Source of the DNA: Siphonodentalium dalli
Lineage: Eukaryota > Mollusca > Scaphopoda > Gadilida > Siphonodentaliidae
Assembly: GCA_032622095.1 (NCBI GenBank)
Contig: CP136065.1
Coordinates: forward strand, 19,826,134 to 19,890,133
DNA: 64,000 nt
Direction of reading: 5' to 3'
Below the pieces are notes generated by a model. That model did not search any database. It saw only the letters and a program-made list of their open reading frames with translations, and was not told the origin of the DNA. Below are positions 30,501-45,500 of this stretch, in pieces; position 1 is the first letter of the stretch; each line of letters starts with the position of its first letter. The position numbers were made by a program, and so were the translations under genes.

Positions 30501-33500
30501 ATAAACCATTCCAATGTATACTTTTAACTGAATAGGAGAATCAGTTCAATAATGAAAGTGTTTATTCATCACAGATGTTAGCTGTAGCCAAAGACCAGGG
30601 AACGCCACAGAGAAGCAGTGTACTTGTTAACATGACAGTGTATGTAGCACGGAACTTAAATGCACCAGTGTTCCAGAATGGTGGAGTGTCATTGTTTATT
30701 GATGAGGACGTTCTTCAGAGAAGCAATGTTTACACCCTCACAGCAACAGATGCTGATGTCACGGTACGAATAATTTAACAGAAACCCACTTATTAAAGGT
30801 GTGGTCTTTAAATGCCTTAAATTGGTCAAAATTTGTATTATACCATGTTTGAAATATTGTGTGAATTAGCTGTTATAGCTTCCAGGTCTTCTGTTTACAT
30901 CCAGTTTGTTATGCCACACAAGGTTAATTTTGTTCATATTTCAATATTTTTAACTGAGTCCCAGTCAGTGAAATTAGCTCATGTTTTTAACAGTTTTCTA
31001 CAATGACCCATTTGAATCAGGATTTTATATTTTTTCATTTAAAAAAATGAAGATGTCTATAATTTTAATTTTGCTGTAATTAACTGTTTGATAACTAAAC
31101 ACTCTCTGATGAGTAGTTACTTGATTGTAATATATACTTTTACAACGGAATGGGGGAATCCATTCAGGGATAAGACAATTGAGTTTGAGCAACAAATTTC
31201 TGACATTCATTTATCTGTTTTCATAGGCACCATACAATACCTTATCTTACTCAATGATTGGCGATGAAAGTGCATCTATGTACTTTGGATTGAACAACAC
31301 AACGATCTTCATGAAGAGTACTGTTGCCATGGATATTGAAACACTCTATCGAGTAAGAGTTATGGTCATCGACCAAGGTGTTCCACAGCTGTCCTCAACC
31401 ACAGTCATCAACATTAATGTAAACAGGAACCTCAACCAGCCAATCTTTAATCCAGTCAACTATGAAGAAACTATCTTTGAAACACAAGATTTGGGACAAG
31501 TCCTCATACGGCTCACTGCTACCGATGCTGATAAACTGGTTAGTAGAGCTTCATTTTAGCTTGTTTTTATTTTTCATACCAACAACCCTTGGATAACTGA
31601 ATACTCAATGATAAGTGGTTGTTTGATTCCCATTCATTCATTTGGGAGAAGCATCATCTAATAAGTTCAGTAACCAGTTTTAGGCTGTCACAGCTCATTG
31701 TATCTTATTGTACAGTAATGCCCTAAATAATCGACTCCTTAACCACAGAAGAATTATGGGTAACTTTTCGTCGGAAAGCTCTCAGTGAGCTTACCCTTAA
31801 TTCTGCTGTGGTTAAGGAGTCGATTATTTAGGGCATTACTGAACATTAATTGCTCATTTCACATAGAGAAGTATACCCTGTAGCCCTCCATATTCACCCA
31901 TTGAAGAAGAAACTAGTCTTCCTCTAATTCAGTTTTTCGATTTAACAGCAACCTGACCAAAATGAACTATCTCTTCTCAAAAAACTATACAACTGTATCA
32001 TAACATCGTATAGACTCTCAAGTCTCAGCCTGGTACACATATAATATTAATTACCAGCTCAACTCAATATAAACTTGGTCCCGATTTAAAGTAAAGTATT
32101 AGGAACTTGTGGTAAAGTTACATGCATAGGATTAATTATCTGTTCTTAAGGACTCTTATGATTTTTGAGTCATTTTATATATCTGGTGAACTGTCAATAA
32201 GTCTCTTGACAAATCAATATTTTCTAATATCTTGTAATATTTGTTTCAGAGTCCATTCAGCACCTTCAGATATGAAGCTCTAGGCTCTAACGAGGCGCTT
32301 GAGTACTTTTATGTTGATGAGGTATCAGGAATAATTTCTCTGAAGAAGATGCTCACTGCTTCTGCACAGAAAACAACCAGATATGTTGTGAGTAGCTCTG
32401 ACATGGTTTTATTTACTAAAATCAATTTCACATAGTGGTGTTCCGAGGGATGTCAATAAATGTGCTCTTTGTAACAGCGTTTGACATTGTGCCTTCTTAA
32501 ATTGCTCTTTTGTGAACCAAGAACTACATGATGGTCAATAGATATACATACTTAAATCAACAATATAATAGTAGATATTCCTACACAACATTAATGTTAT
32601 TCATTTTTATATTTTAATACTAATTTTGTGGCATGTCAAAAGAAAGGCATTGTATGGAATAATTGTGAATCTTTTGCCTTTTTATACGCCTGTTTTGCCA
32701 TTTGCTTTTTTATATGTCTGTCTAGTCGTTTGCTTTTTTTCATTTCCGGATCATCACATTAGTAAGTCTGAACTGAATGGAATGAAACTGGTATGTGGTT
32801 TTACTAGCACAAAATACAGGTTAAGTTCGAACAATTTTCACTAGAATTATGGCCCTTTTTGTTGGAATGTGCTCTCATTTTTTTGGTTTCCAGATAATAA
32901 TTTTAGTAAGACGGAACTGAATATAATTAAATTTGGTATTTGAGTTTAATAGTCAACTTTACAGGTCAAGTTCGAATTTGGGTTCCGCCCGCCAATATTT
33001 ACCTGAGTTATGGCCCTTTATTGAAATTACCACAGGCACATTTTGCCATGCCCTTGCGATGTTCCTGTTGATGTTTGAAATTCAGGCAAGTTTAGATTGA
33101 GAACTTCTAACTTCAATCACTGTTAGATACTTGGATGAGTTTATGAAATGTTAACTGTATTTAATTTTGTTGTATATTTCTGATTTTCCTTCTGTTTTTC
33201 TTCTTACAGCTCACCATTCGAGCAAGGGATTTAGGAAATCCACCGAGAGTCAGCGGTCAAATCGCTACAGCTGTTATAAATGTCATCAGGAACGAAAACT
33301 GTCCCGTGTTCACCAACCTACCATCATCCATCACGATATCCCAAACGCAATCTCCGACAGTCGAGATACATGAAGTAACATCTAGAGATGATGACGGAGC
33401 AAACGTGAGTTAACTTTAATTAAAAAAAATCCAGTCTCATTTGCTCTATATTTTTCCACAAACTTACATTGATCTGTCCAATTAATTTATTAATGCCCCC

Positions 33501-36500
33501 ATAATATTATATAATGACTGGAATAGTAATCAGTTGAGTGAATATTTGACACATTCCAGATATGCTGTCAACAAAATACATTACTTTGGTTTTATGCTTA
33601 TTTATGTCATAATTCTCACTGATAATGATGTTAGCTTGGTGCACTTATTGGTCATTAAAAGTCTTGTCAAAAGTTATTTTTAAGTTCTGGTCTTGTGATT
33701 GGCTTCCTTTATCACTATGTAATATTATTCAGTTTTTAATTTACAAGTTTTATTCGGGAATCTCCCAATATTTGACCATCTGTGTAAAACAGTAAATAAT
33801 TATTCATTGTTTAATTTTCAGAATTTTGGCACAGTTCGATACGATCTGTTGGGAGAAAATGGAGCTCCAAATTATTTCACAGTTATTGCTAACAGCGGCA
33901 GTGTCTTTGTGAGGAACGCTCTTTACAGTCATGATGCCTGGACATATCGGGTAGGTTAACTCTTACATATCTGGATGGGTAAATATGCCGAGTATTTTAC
34001 ATACATAATGCTAGTCTTATTTACATTTAATTATTTATAGATGTTTTAGGAGATTTTCGTGATGCCTGTGTGAACTAAATGACAATGATTGGAAGTAAAT
34101 TTAATCATGCAATTTTGATTAAATGTATGTCAAATTAGATGGAAGATACTGCAATATAACTCGTCACATTTAGTTGATAAATTTTTTTTTTAATTAGAAA
34201 TTTGAGTTGAACCTTATTCAAATAAGTGATATTTGTTTGTTTTATAACTTAAGTTTCATACTTTCTTCTAGCTTTTGATCCGAGCCAGAGATGGTGGCTC
34301 TCCACCATGTGAGAGATACAGCGCTCTGAATGTCAAGGTCACCAGAAATGAACACAGCCCAATTTGGACTAACGGAAATAATTGGGAAACACGTATCTTG
34401 GAAACCCACAGCATAGCAACGTCCATATATAGAATCGGGGCCACAGACACTGACAGAAGGGTATGTAGAATGATGCTTATGCATAAGTACAGCGTATTCA
34501 TTTTTGTCAGGGAATAAAAACAAAACTACAAAAACAGGTAATATATTTTTCTCTTGGGGACAATATAACAATGCTGTTTTAGCTGATGAATGAGACATTT
34601 TTTACCATTTGCCCCCCCCCCCATGGAAGGAATGAGGGACAGTTGTCCCCCTCTGCCCACCTGCTCTAGTGTCCCTGAATGTTTTTTGCTAAAACACCCA
34701 TTCTAATTGGTCGATAACTGATAACACCACCATTCTAATTGGTCGATAACTGATAACACCACCATTCTAATTGGTCGATAACTGATAACACCACCATTCT
34801 AATTGGTCGATAACTGATAACACCACCATTCTAATTGGTCGATAACTGATAACACCACCATTCTAATTGGTCGATAACTGATAACACCACCATTCTAATT
34901 GGTCGATAACTGATAACACCACCATTCTAATTGGTCGATAACTGATAACACCACCATTCTAATTGGTCGATAACTGATAACACCACCATTCTAATTGGTC
35001 GATAACTGATAACACCACCATTCTAATTGGTCGATAACTGATAACACCACCATTCTAATTGGTCGATAACTGATAACACCACCATTCTAATTGGTCGATA
35101 ACTGATAACACCACCATTCTAATTGGTCGATAACTGATAACACCACCATTCTAATTGGTCGATAACTGATAACACCACCATTCTAATTGGTCGATAACTG
35201 ATAACACCACCATTCTAATTGGTCGAGAACTGATAACACCACCATTCTAATTGGTCGATAACTGATAACACCAGCATCGACTGATGATGTGTGGACAATT
35301 GAATGAAGAACATTGCGACTGATGACCAATACACTTAAAATACATCATCGATTATATATAATTTATTTTATAAATGAAGATAGATATTATGTAGAAATAA
35401 TGTATCATGGTAATAATGTATCATGGTAATAATGTATCATGGTAATAATGGATCATGGTAATATTGGATCATGGTAATAATGGATCATGGTAATAATGGA
35501 TCATTATAATGATTGGGCACAAATATTTTAATCGGGTGTAATCTATATTATATAATTATGTCAGATATCAGTATTGCCTATGTTTTGGTTTTATCATTCC
35601 TCAAAGTTTTAGCTATATTTTCTGTTTCATCTTCAGCAACCAGATAATATGGTACGGTACACTGTCAGTCCCATTACGGGAGACACAGAGAGACAACTCT
35701 TCCAAATCAATGAAATTACAGGAGAAATATCTTTAAGAATGAGTCTCATCGGAACATCGGGAGCTCAATACAAGGTTAGTTCTCAGAAATATCTCAAATG
35801 TTTCTCACGGTATATTGTCAATGATTTTAATACTTTCTGTACTATTTTTATTTAATCTATTTCTAATACTAAATACTGATTGCTTCAAACTAATAACAAT
35901 CTTAGTTTATGAAATGTTTTGATATGCTAGTCATCAATGGAAGCATAGTGGTTAGCATAATTTGCATTATTTAATAATATTAACTACTACACATGTATTG
36001 CCTTCAGTGACCAATCTTAAGCTTGTGCAGTAACAATTGACTTCTTCTAAATATATGTTTATCTTAAACACATTTAGAATACATTGATTTGCTCTAAATC
36101 TCTCAATTTTCTTAAAAATGAGATTGATAATCACATGATTTAAATTCTTTGGTTTCTGAATTTACTGATTAATCAAATTGTTCATACAGGTTAATCTGAT
36201 AGCACATGATCTTGGAGCTGAACAAAGGGAGAGCATTCTGTCCAACTTAACAGTTAATGTGATAAGGAACGATCATGCACCAGTATTCAATAATGATCCA
36301 TATAACATCACTGTGAGGAAGGATATTGCTGTCGGGACAGTAGTATATGAGACCTCAGCTACAGATAATGACCAAACAGTATGTATTCCTCAATAAAGTC
36401 AATTGTCTTGATATAATTGCATTTAGATGAAGCAACAAAGATTAAATATAAGTATATAGGTATATTTCTTCTAACTTGCTGGACATAGAATCCAGTCAGT

Positions 36501-39500
36501 ATATCAGGAGAATGCGAGAATCTCTGACCAAGTGTTAGTCAACACCTAGATAGTCATTACTATTATTCATTGCAAATAGGCGAGTGAACCACTATTGAAG
36601 CAAGAACACAATCCTATTGACCAAATTGCAAGTTTCATCTGTCTATATTCATAGCTCCCTATTTGGTGTTGAATTTCACCCTCATAATCAAATCATCATC
36701 ATTAATTAGAAAAGCCTTTGTTAAAATGTTTACATGATCTGCCTGATGTCTTCAAGGAATTTCATTAAAATTCTATTTTTCTTGTAGAGTCCATTCAACA
36801 CACTGAGATACAGTATCATCGGGGATGACTACGCACCAACATACTTCCGCATCAATGAAATCACTGGAGATATTTTCCTGAAGAATACAATTTCTCTTGA
36901 TGACATATCTACATATGTGGTATGTATAGCTTTATATCTCTAAAATAGTTTTGCCACCTCCTGTGAAATAATCAATATAGTTGCTCATGATTTAAATAAA
37001 AAGATTAGTGAGACCCTCAACAATCATGAGGAAATTCCTTAACCCAACAGAAGGGCCCTGTGCCAATGCATTCTCTTATATATGCGAGTCGACCATAGGT
37101 CGCCTCGCATATATAAGAGAATGCATTGGCTTAACACATTAAAAATTATAAAATTGTTAAAGAATGTAAGAAAAAATGGTAAAAAGTGTTTTTTTTAGGC
37201 CAATGCATTCTCTTATATATGCGAGGCGACCTATGGTCGACTCGCATATATAAGAGAATGCATTGGCACAGGGCATAACTGTAACTATCACAATGTGGTC
37301 AAGGAGCCGGTTCCAATGATATCCATATTTGTATGGTTCTATTGAGACAGACCGAAGATATTTTAGGCTGTTGAAGCTTTATTTGGCCGGTTTGTTGGGT
37401 AAAGGGTTAAAACAAATGAACATTGTTAGGGATTGTCATAAAACAAAAGATTATTTTTTACCTCGTATTATTGCTGGAGTTTTTATCCTATGCTGTTGCT
37501 TCTATTGGCTTTTGTCAAAATATGGTTTTACAAACATCTTAATCTTTTTTAGATTCGAATCAGAGTGCAGGATGGAGGAAATCCAAAGCTTGAAGATGTC
37601 ACAACTCTCAGTATCAACGCTTACTTCCCCAATGTAAAGATACCGACATTCAGACAGACTGTTTACAACAGGACAATTTACGAAACTCAACATATCGGAT
37701 CTTTGGTTGTTGTAACATCCGCTGTTGATAACGACAGATTTGTAAGTATCCAGCTTGTATATATACATTAACGCATTATATCCCTTCAGATAACAGTTTC
37801 AACAACCTTCTGAACTCTCTATTATCTGTCGTCTGCTTATATATCCTGAGCATTCCTCCAAATATATAATAGACCATTCAAATGTATATTTTTATAACTG
37901 GATGGATATTAGTATACATAAGAAAAAAATGATAAAAAATTGTTAAAGAATAAGAAATAATGATAATAAAATGATAAAAATTGTTAAAGAATATAAGAAA
38001 AAATGATAAAGAATGCAAGAAAAAATTATCAATAATTATTAAAAAATGTTAGAAAAAATGATAAAATTGTTAGGCCAAGGCATTTTCTTATATAGGTCGC
38101 CTCGCATAAGAGAATGCATTGACACAGGGTCATTAATGTTGCGTCAGCGCAGCTCCCAGCATCAAAGGGTTAATTGTTAACATGATATTTTCTCATCTCA
38201 GGCACCAAACAATAAGATAGTATACACCCTCGATGGAGACGTCACTGATGAGGAATACTTCAGAGTTGAATCACAGACGGGAAACGTGCATCTCAAGAAG
38301 ACATTAATGGTCGACCTATCCAAGGTTTCCTTCAGGGTGAGATATTTGAATTGGTTCTATTTTTCGTGCTGTTATTCTTTTTTGAAATAAAGTGCATCCG
38401 AGCTCATAGTTACCATGTTTGCATCCTGGGGATGAAACATAAGAACCCATAAGTAGCCCATCTTAATGTCAATACTGTACATGGTTGATTTTGAATTCAG
38501 CTTCATTAATTTTGTGGTATTCTGTCAAACTTTACTGTAGCTTACAGTTAGCTTTTTAAATTATCTTTTTAATTTAACAACAGGCAACAATTATTAACAG
38601 ATGTTAATTTAATGAATATGCCAATTGTTCATTAATAAAAAATCTAATTTCACTTCAACAAATATCAGCTAAATAACTGTGAATTTGTTGTCGTGTTTCA
38701 TTGTATTGTTTCCAGTCAAGTATCTGTAATTGCTACAGACATGGATCACCAGCATTCTTCCAGTGTTCTGTGCACTTTACAAACTGAGCCACTATTTCCT
38801 ATAACTCCTTGTGTTTTTTTCCATTGCAGTTCACTATTATTGCCACAGACATGGGCTTACCAGCTCTCTCATCCACATCTACAGTGTTCATCAACATCCT
38901 GAGAAATCAGCAAGCTCCAAGGTTTAAACGGGAGCCTTACTCTGCAACCATAACTCAAGCAACACCAACTGGTCAAGTTGTAGAACAAACCATTGCTGAA
39001 GACCTGGACATTGTTGTAAGAATTTATAATAAACTGAAATTGAAATGCTTCTGAGATCAGATTTTACTGCTATCCATTGACACTAATAATATAATAAAAA
39101 CAAAAGAAAAATGTACAAAAATACATTTGTTTAGGACATTAGTTGCCTCATCTTTTATTTGTTTTGGGATTCTTGCACAAATCTCAGAAACGTTGTGGGT
39201 GCCAGAATCTCTAATCAGATCCAGGTTATAGAAACTTATCAAATATACCGGTATGTTCCAGCGTAACAGACATTTTTAACCCACATAATTTGGATTATCG
39301 AAAATCCATTTCCAACATTTGTTACATCTGTTTGATGCTAATTGTAAACAGATTATGTATTGCAAACCAAAAAAATTTGTTATGCCTTTAATTCTGCAAG
39401 TAAAAATTTGTGTAACTTTATTTTATATTCATGGTATAATTTGTAAATATTATTCCTCTCTCCGTTTACAGGCACCATACAACACGCTGACATACGAGAT

Positions 39501-42500
39501 GATCGGCGATGATAAGGCCACATCACTGTTCTATGTCGATTCACTTGGCGCGGTCAGAGTTAGGAACAGTCCTGATCTAATTGCAGACAGAGATGTCAAA
39601 TACACTGTACGTATTAACGCTTTCATTACTGGAGCTTCCTGAAATTTTGCGAAAACCCTCTGCCAATGCACTGGCACAGGATCTTTGACGCTTCTCCATC
39701 ACAGCTCCCGCCGTGAAAGGGTTAACTCCTTAATTCCTGAATGCATTCTATAATTATTTGATAAAAAGATTTCATCCATGAGCCTAATCTTCATTTGAAG
39801 AAATGTTTAGATAATAATCCTTCAGCACTTGTGTTATATTTTCATCATACTGTTGTCTGCTCTATTTTCCTGAACACCCTTCCAATTCCCATGTATATTT
39901 TTATAACTTAGTGGGAAAACAAACCCATTTAGTATAGAAATGGTCAATGAACAAATCTTGATCTATTTTAGGTTCGTCTTACTGTTAGAGACGGTGGTTC
40001 CCCTGCTAAAACTGCCACAGCTCTGGTATACATAACCATCATCAGAAACATGTTCTCACCGAGGTTTAACAACTCTGCAGCCATTGCGCTGAGGGTACCA
40101 GAGACAATGCCAGGTGGCTCGTATCTCACCACAGTCTTCGCAACCGATTCTGACACAACTGTAAGTAAAAAGAATTCTCTTAAAGTCATAAATCATATTC
40201 AAAACATTATGATACTAAGCCTTAGGACAACTGTTTTGTTTACTATATGTATATGTTATAATGTATGAGGTCGAGTATTATGTGACCATTTGCTTCATAT
40301 TTGCGTGAATAAATAATCATTTCTCAGATTAAAACAACAATATTCTATAGAATACATTGAAATGTAGACTTTTTTGGCATGAGATTTTCGACATACACTT
40401 TTACTTGCTTAATTCTTGAATTCAAAATAAATGCTGAGAAGACAGACTCAATGCCACAGAATTTTCCAAAATTAAGTTCTGGTTTCAATTTGCTTCACTA
40501 AGCACCTATTTATGTTATGAGATTGTATATAATGTGCAGACTCTCTAGTCTCTTTATCTATATCTACATTTTTAAATATTTTTCCAGGCACCAGAGAATG
40601 AGATAACATATGCATTGGGTAACAATGAGGATTGGATGTTTGTTAACCCATCGACTGGCGTCATCACTCTACTCAAAGCAATCAGCACTCTCACTGCTGA
40701 CTTCTACAGGGTAAGTTTCATGTTTCGTTTCCACATGCAACAGGTTTTGTCAACTGATATTTTCTAGAATTATGGAACCTAGAGCATTAAATGCAATCGC
40801 CTTTACGTGTAGATAGTAACTTCTAATCATATTCATTGCAGGCTAGATTAAGACATCTTTCAGTCACCTCAGATAATATATACTCTCAGCTAAAGACCTC
40901 TTTGCAGGGGATATGCCGTGCTGTGCATTTATTATTGTTGGGGGTAGGTTTTAACCTTTTAATGTCCATGACATGCCAGCGTTATATCAAGGTTTTTCCT
41001 GGTATATATGAATATTTTATAAGGAGTCTCTTTGTTATTTTTCCAGGTGATTGTAACAGCTACTGATGCCGGTTATCCAATGCGATCCACGACGACAATC
41101 GTTGACATAACGATCATCCGAGATGAGGGTCAGCTTAGGTTTGCACGCTCACCATACAGCGTAAGGATAAGCGAGAACACGTTAGTCGGAACACAGATAA
41201 TCGCTGTGCTAGCGCAGCCTGGTCAGGCAACATACAGAATCCTAGGGGTGGAGCCAGCTCCTCAATACTTCATGATTGACAGCAACTCTGGAGCCATCAG
41301 TGTGAAATCTCCGCTAACAGATGACCAATCAAAACTTACAAGCTATAAGGTTAGTTTTGTATGTAAAAACATCAAGGTTTTTTGTGATATATTTGAAAAA
41401 AATAAAAATTTATTCATTTTTATGCCTGTCTTCAATTTCCAAGTTTTACGAAACATTCTGCTTTTAATTTGGATTTAATAACATTTTGGAACTGATCATC
41501 TTGAAGTAACAATATTGTTTGATATAGAATTTTTTACTCATTCTATAAATTTTCATTGATTCAGAGGGAAACTAACAGTTACATCATTAATATAACTGTA
41601 CAGTAAAAATGATGAAATGTGATTTGACATTATTAGCTTGGGAAAAGCCAATTGTGATGTAAAGTGATTTTAAATATAATATAATCTTGACGTTTTCACC
41701 TGATCTATTTCAGCTTTTGGTTGAAGCTACAAGTCAGTTTGCTGTTACGCAGCAGATAGTGGAAGCCTATGTTAACATACAAGTCATAAGGAATGAATTC
41801 GCACCTCAGTTTACTGCAGACACATACAATGCAGTGATCTGGGACACTACCAAACTGGGAACACTGGTACAGTCGGTATCAGCTCAAGATAATGATAATG
41901 TGAGTACATAATAAAAAATGAAGTTTGCTCATCTGTATCAATTTTTTGGATAATTTTTATTAAATTCTAATAAACTATTTGTAGTTATGCCAGCATCCAA
42001 CCTGAATTTAGGCTTCTATATGCTTGTAGTTTTAAAATTATTTTTAGTTTCATACACCAGCCTACACAACATTATTTAAGTGCTCGTCTTGCCAATTATC
42101 CTTCCAATTTCTAAAATGAAAGAGTTTAAAGATGGATATATTAATTTAAGAATGTTCATTAATTTTTTATAAAGAAGTATAAATGAACCTAAACTGAGCA
42201 TTGTTGATAGCTAATTTTTCATGCAATAAATTTATTTGCAGGATGAAATATACTATTCACTTACATCGCGACAAGGATTTGACCAGGGAAATATGACTGA
42301 GTACTTCTACCTGCATCCATACACCGGACACATCTCACTCAAACGTCTTCTTCATGTCGGAAGTCCAAACTTTTTCAGGGTAAGTGTAATGTACTCTATA
42401 GAATCATATACCTTGGCCATTGTGGTTCATTGTGTTTGCCATTTTGCAGATTGAATAAAATATTTTCTATTCTAAATACTCATTGATGAGTAGTAGTTAT

Positions 42501-45500
42501 CCCATAGGAAATGTTCAGATAATAAGTTCAACAAACGACCATATTCCCACCAATGAATATGAATCCTTTTGCACTTGTATAATTTTTTCGGTTAACTGGA
42601 CACCCCTTTCAGATGAATAATAGACCATTCCAATGTATTTCTTTATAATTGAGTGGGAGAATCCATTTAGTATAGAAAGGGTTAATATGACATGAAACAA
42701 AACAATATCATCGTTCTTTGAACTTCGGTGATTGGGAGTAATTAGACCAAAGCTGGGTGTAAATGTTATATGTTAGACAAACAGTTAGTTTCTTTGCAAG
42801 ATTGAAATATACTCAATTGACTCAAAATTGAGATCTAATTGCCTGAGAACACAGTTATTGTAATGAAATTAAAATTCAATTAAACTAAGTTACCATTTCT
42901 TGTTTCAGTTTACCATCAGATCATCTGACCAGAGGACGGTTGAAAAAGTTGATGATGCAGTTGTTAGTATCAACATTCTGCGTGACAGTGCAGTGCCGGA
43001 GTTCCAAGACACGCCATATATAACTTCAGTGTCGGAGAACCTGGCTAATGGAGCACGAGTATTCACAGTTTCAGCCAGGGATACAGACATGCAGGTGAGT
43101 CACAAATAGACACAAAACCACACTTCATAATATTTGAATTGAGAGTTTCCTCATGAGCCAATATTTGTATTGTATTCAAAGAGAATTCCAATGAAAACCT
43201 TTAAGCCTTTACCCAACAAAACGGCCCTGTGCCAATGCATTCTCTTATATATGCGAGTCGACCATAGGTCGCCTCGCATATATAAGAGAATTGGCTTAAC
43301 ACATTAAAAATTATAAAATTGTTAAAGAATGTAAGAAAAAATGGTAAAAAGTGTTAAAAAGGCCAATGCATTCTCTTATATATGCGAAGCGACCTATGGT
43401 CGACTCGCATATATAAGAGAATGCATTGGCACAGGGCATAACTGTAACTATCACAATGTGGTCAAGGAGCCGGTTCCAATGATATCCATATTTGTATGGT
43501 TCTATTGAGACAGACCGAAGATATTTTAGTCTGTTGAAGCTTTATTTGGCCGGTTTGTTGGGTAGAGGGTTAAGGAAAACTTAGCATGTTTGAGAATGTA
43601 AGTTGTAATTTAATTAACTATGTAGTTTTGTCATGGCTTTGTTAAGTGGAAGCAGATTTTATGATTATTCTTGGTTTTGCAGGGAACAATGAAGTATGAA
43701 ATTATCAGCGGTGGAGTGGCTCCAGCTTTCTTCCAAATTGGATCAGACACCGGAATTATACGCCTGTCAGATGTCAACGCTATGCGATTCGACAAACATA
43801 CAACATATGACGTGAGTATCTCTTCTCTACTTGATTTAAGGACAAATATTCCATTTTTGTTTGGCATCTTTTTTTCCCTAAAGTTACAATGTGAACTTTG
43901 TATTAAAGCTCTCCTCATATTTGCATTCCTGCTTATTTTATCTCTTCTTAAGTTGGACTAGTACTATTAAAATAAATTGAAGCTTTTTATAGCTGTTATT
44001 ATTAGAAGTTTATTGTCTTTAACCCTTTGAGTGCCTACAAAATAAGTCTGTTAAGAAAAAATGTTAGGCCAATGCATTCTCTTATATATGCGATGTGACC
44101 TATGGTCGACTCGCATATATAAGAGAATGCATTGGCACAGGGTATATGGGTTGATACAAAAATTGGACCTGCCACTCAAAGGGTTAATTGCCATTATTCG
44201 TTATATTCCCATTTGGCTGTTGACTTTATAGATAGAGATTCTCAAACATTAATCAACATCTCTTGACTTTCAGTTGGGTGTAGTTACTTACGACTCAGCA
44301 TACCCAGCCATGCAGGATACTGCCACGGTTCAGATATCTGTGTTACGGAACGAGCATTCACCACAATTCATCCCGGGATCAGCTTCCATTCAGATCAGGG
44401 ATACTCATACTCTCGGAGATATCGTGTACCACGTTAATGCTACAGACGCTGATGTGGTTAGTAATCTAAAATTCATAGAATACCTCATGTACAGTAAAGC
44501 CCTAAATAATCGACTCCTTAAGCACAGCAGAATTATGGGTATTTTTTCAGGATTTAGTTGGATTATTTAGGGCATTACTGTAGTCTTGTTAATTAGTATT
44601 GCCTTTCTAGTGAGCTGACACAAAAATATTTTGCCCAGCTATTTTTTTATCCAAAGTTACTGATGAATATGTGCAATGTTTGTACAAAATTGTCCAATTT
44701 TTGTACAAAATTGTATCAAATTACTGTATGAATTATATTGCTGTCAAGCTATGCTTAGTCTGCAAACAACATAAATGGATAGTTGTTTAAAAGAAAGTTT
44801 GTAGTCACTATGAAGGCCATCATGAATATTGGCTATATTAAAACTCACTAATCAGCCTATTTTAAAACTCACTAATCAGCCTATTTTAAATAAAGTTTCT
44901 ATATATGAATAGCTTGCTATGTATCTATCTGTAGCTTACAATATTTTGTTACTATAATTATAAGCTTAAAACTGATTCAAATGAACATTTACATAACTGG
45001 TTGATTTTTATTTCATTCCAGGATAAGATTACATATTCCATTGTTGGAGATTCGAGAGCGATGATGTACTACTTCATCAACCCAGATACAGGAGTGATTT
45101 CTCTTAAGAAACTCCTCACATACAGTTCCCAAGATTCAGATAGAGTAAGTTGTTTCTATTCAATTATCTGTTATATTGGCATGTGGTTAACTTGATTTTT
45201 TGACAATTTTTTTACTGGCTGTATAATTATCTCTATAATTCTTGCATCAGGGATCCTTTGTGGCTCAGTCAGAAAGGTGCATCAAAACATTGTCCCAATG
45301 CATCATTCTTGCATTAATGGTGCCTGGTGGCTAAGTCAACAAAGTGCATCAAAAAATTTCATAAACAAAATTGCCTTGATACTAAGTGTGCCTTTAATAT
45401 ATGTGCCTTTAATGTGTACCTTAATCATTAATAGCATAATAATAATGTTTGAGAATTAGAATTTAGCTGGTATATCATTTATTATCTAGATGTTAATATT

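Noticed and set aside
34242-34598. Minus-strand frames opposite A exons, such as 34242-34598 and 39968-40189
   Set aside because: They are shadows of real plus-strand exons, which have splice sites and conserved repeat motifs.
37329-37637. Frame starting MYGSIETDRRYFRLL, also present at 49146
   Set aside because: The shared start is the right arm of the family A MITE, not a conserved gene; the frames diverge into intron sequence.
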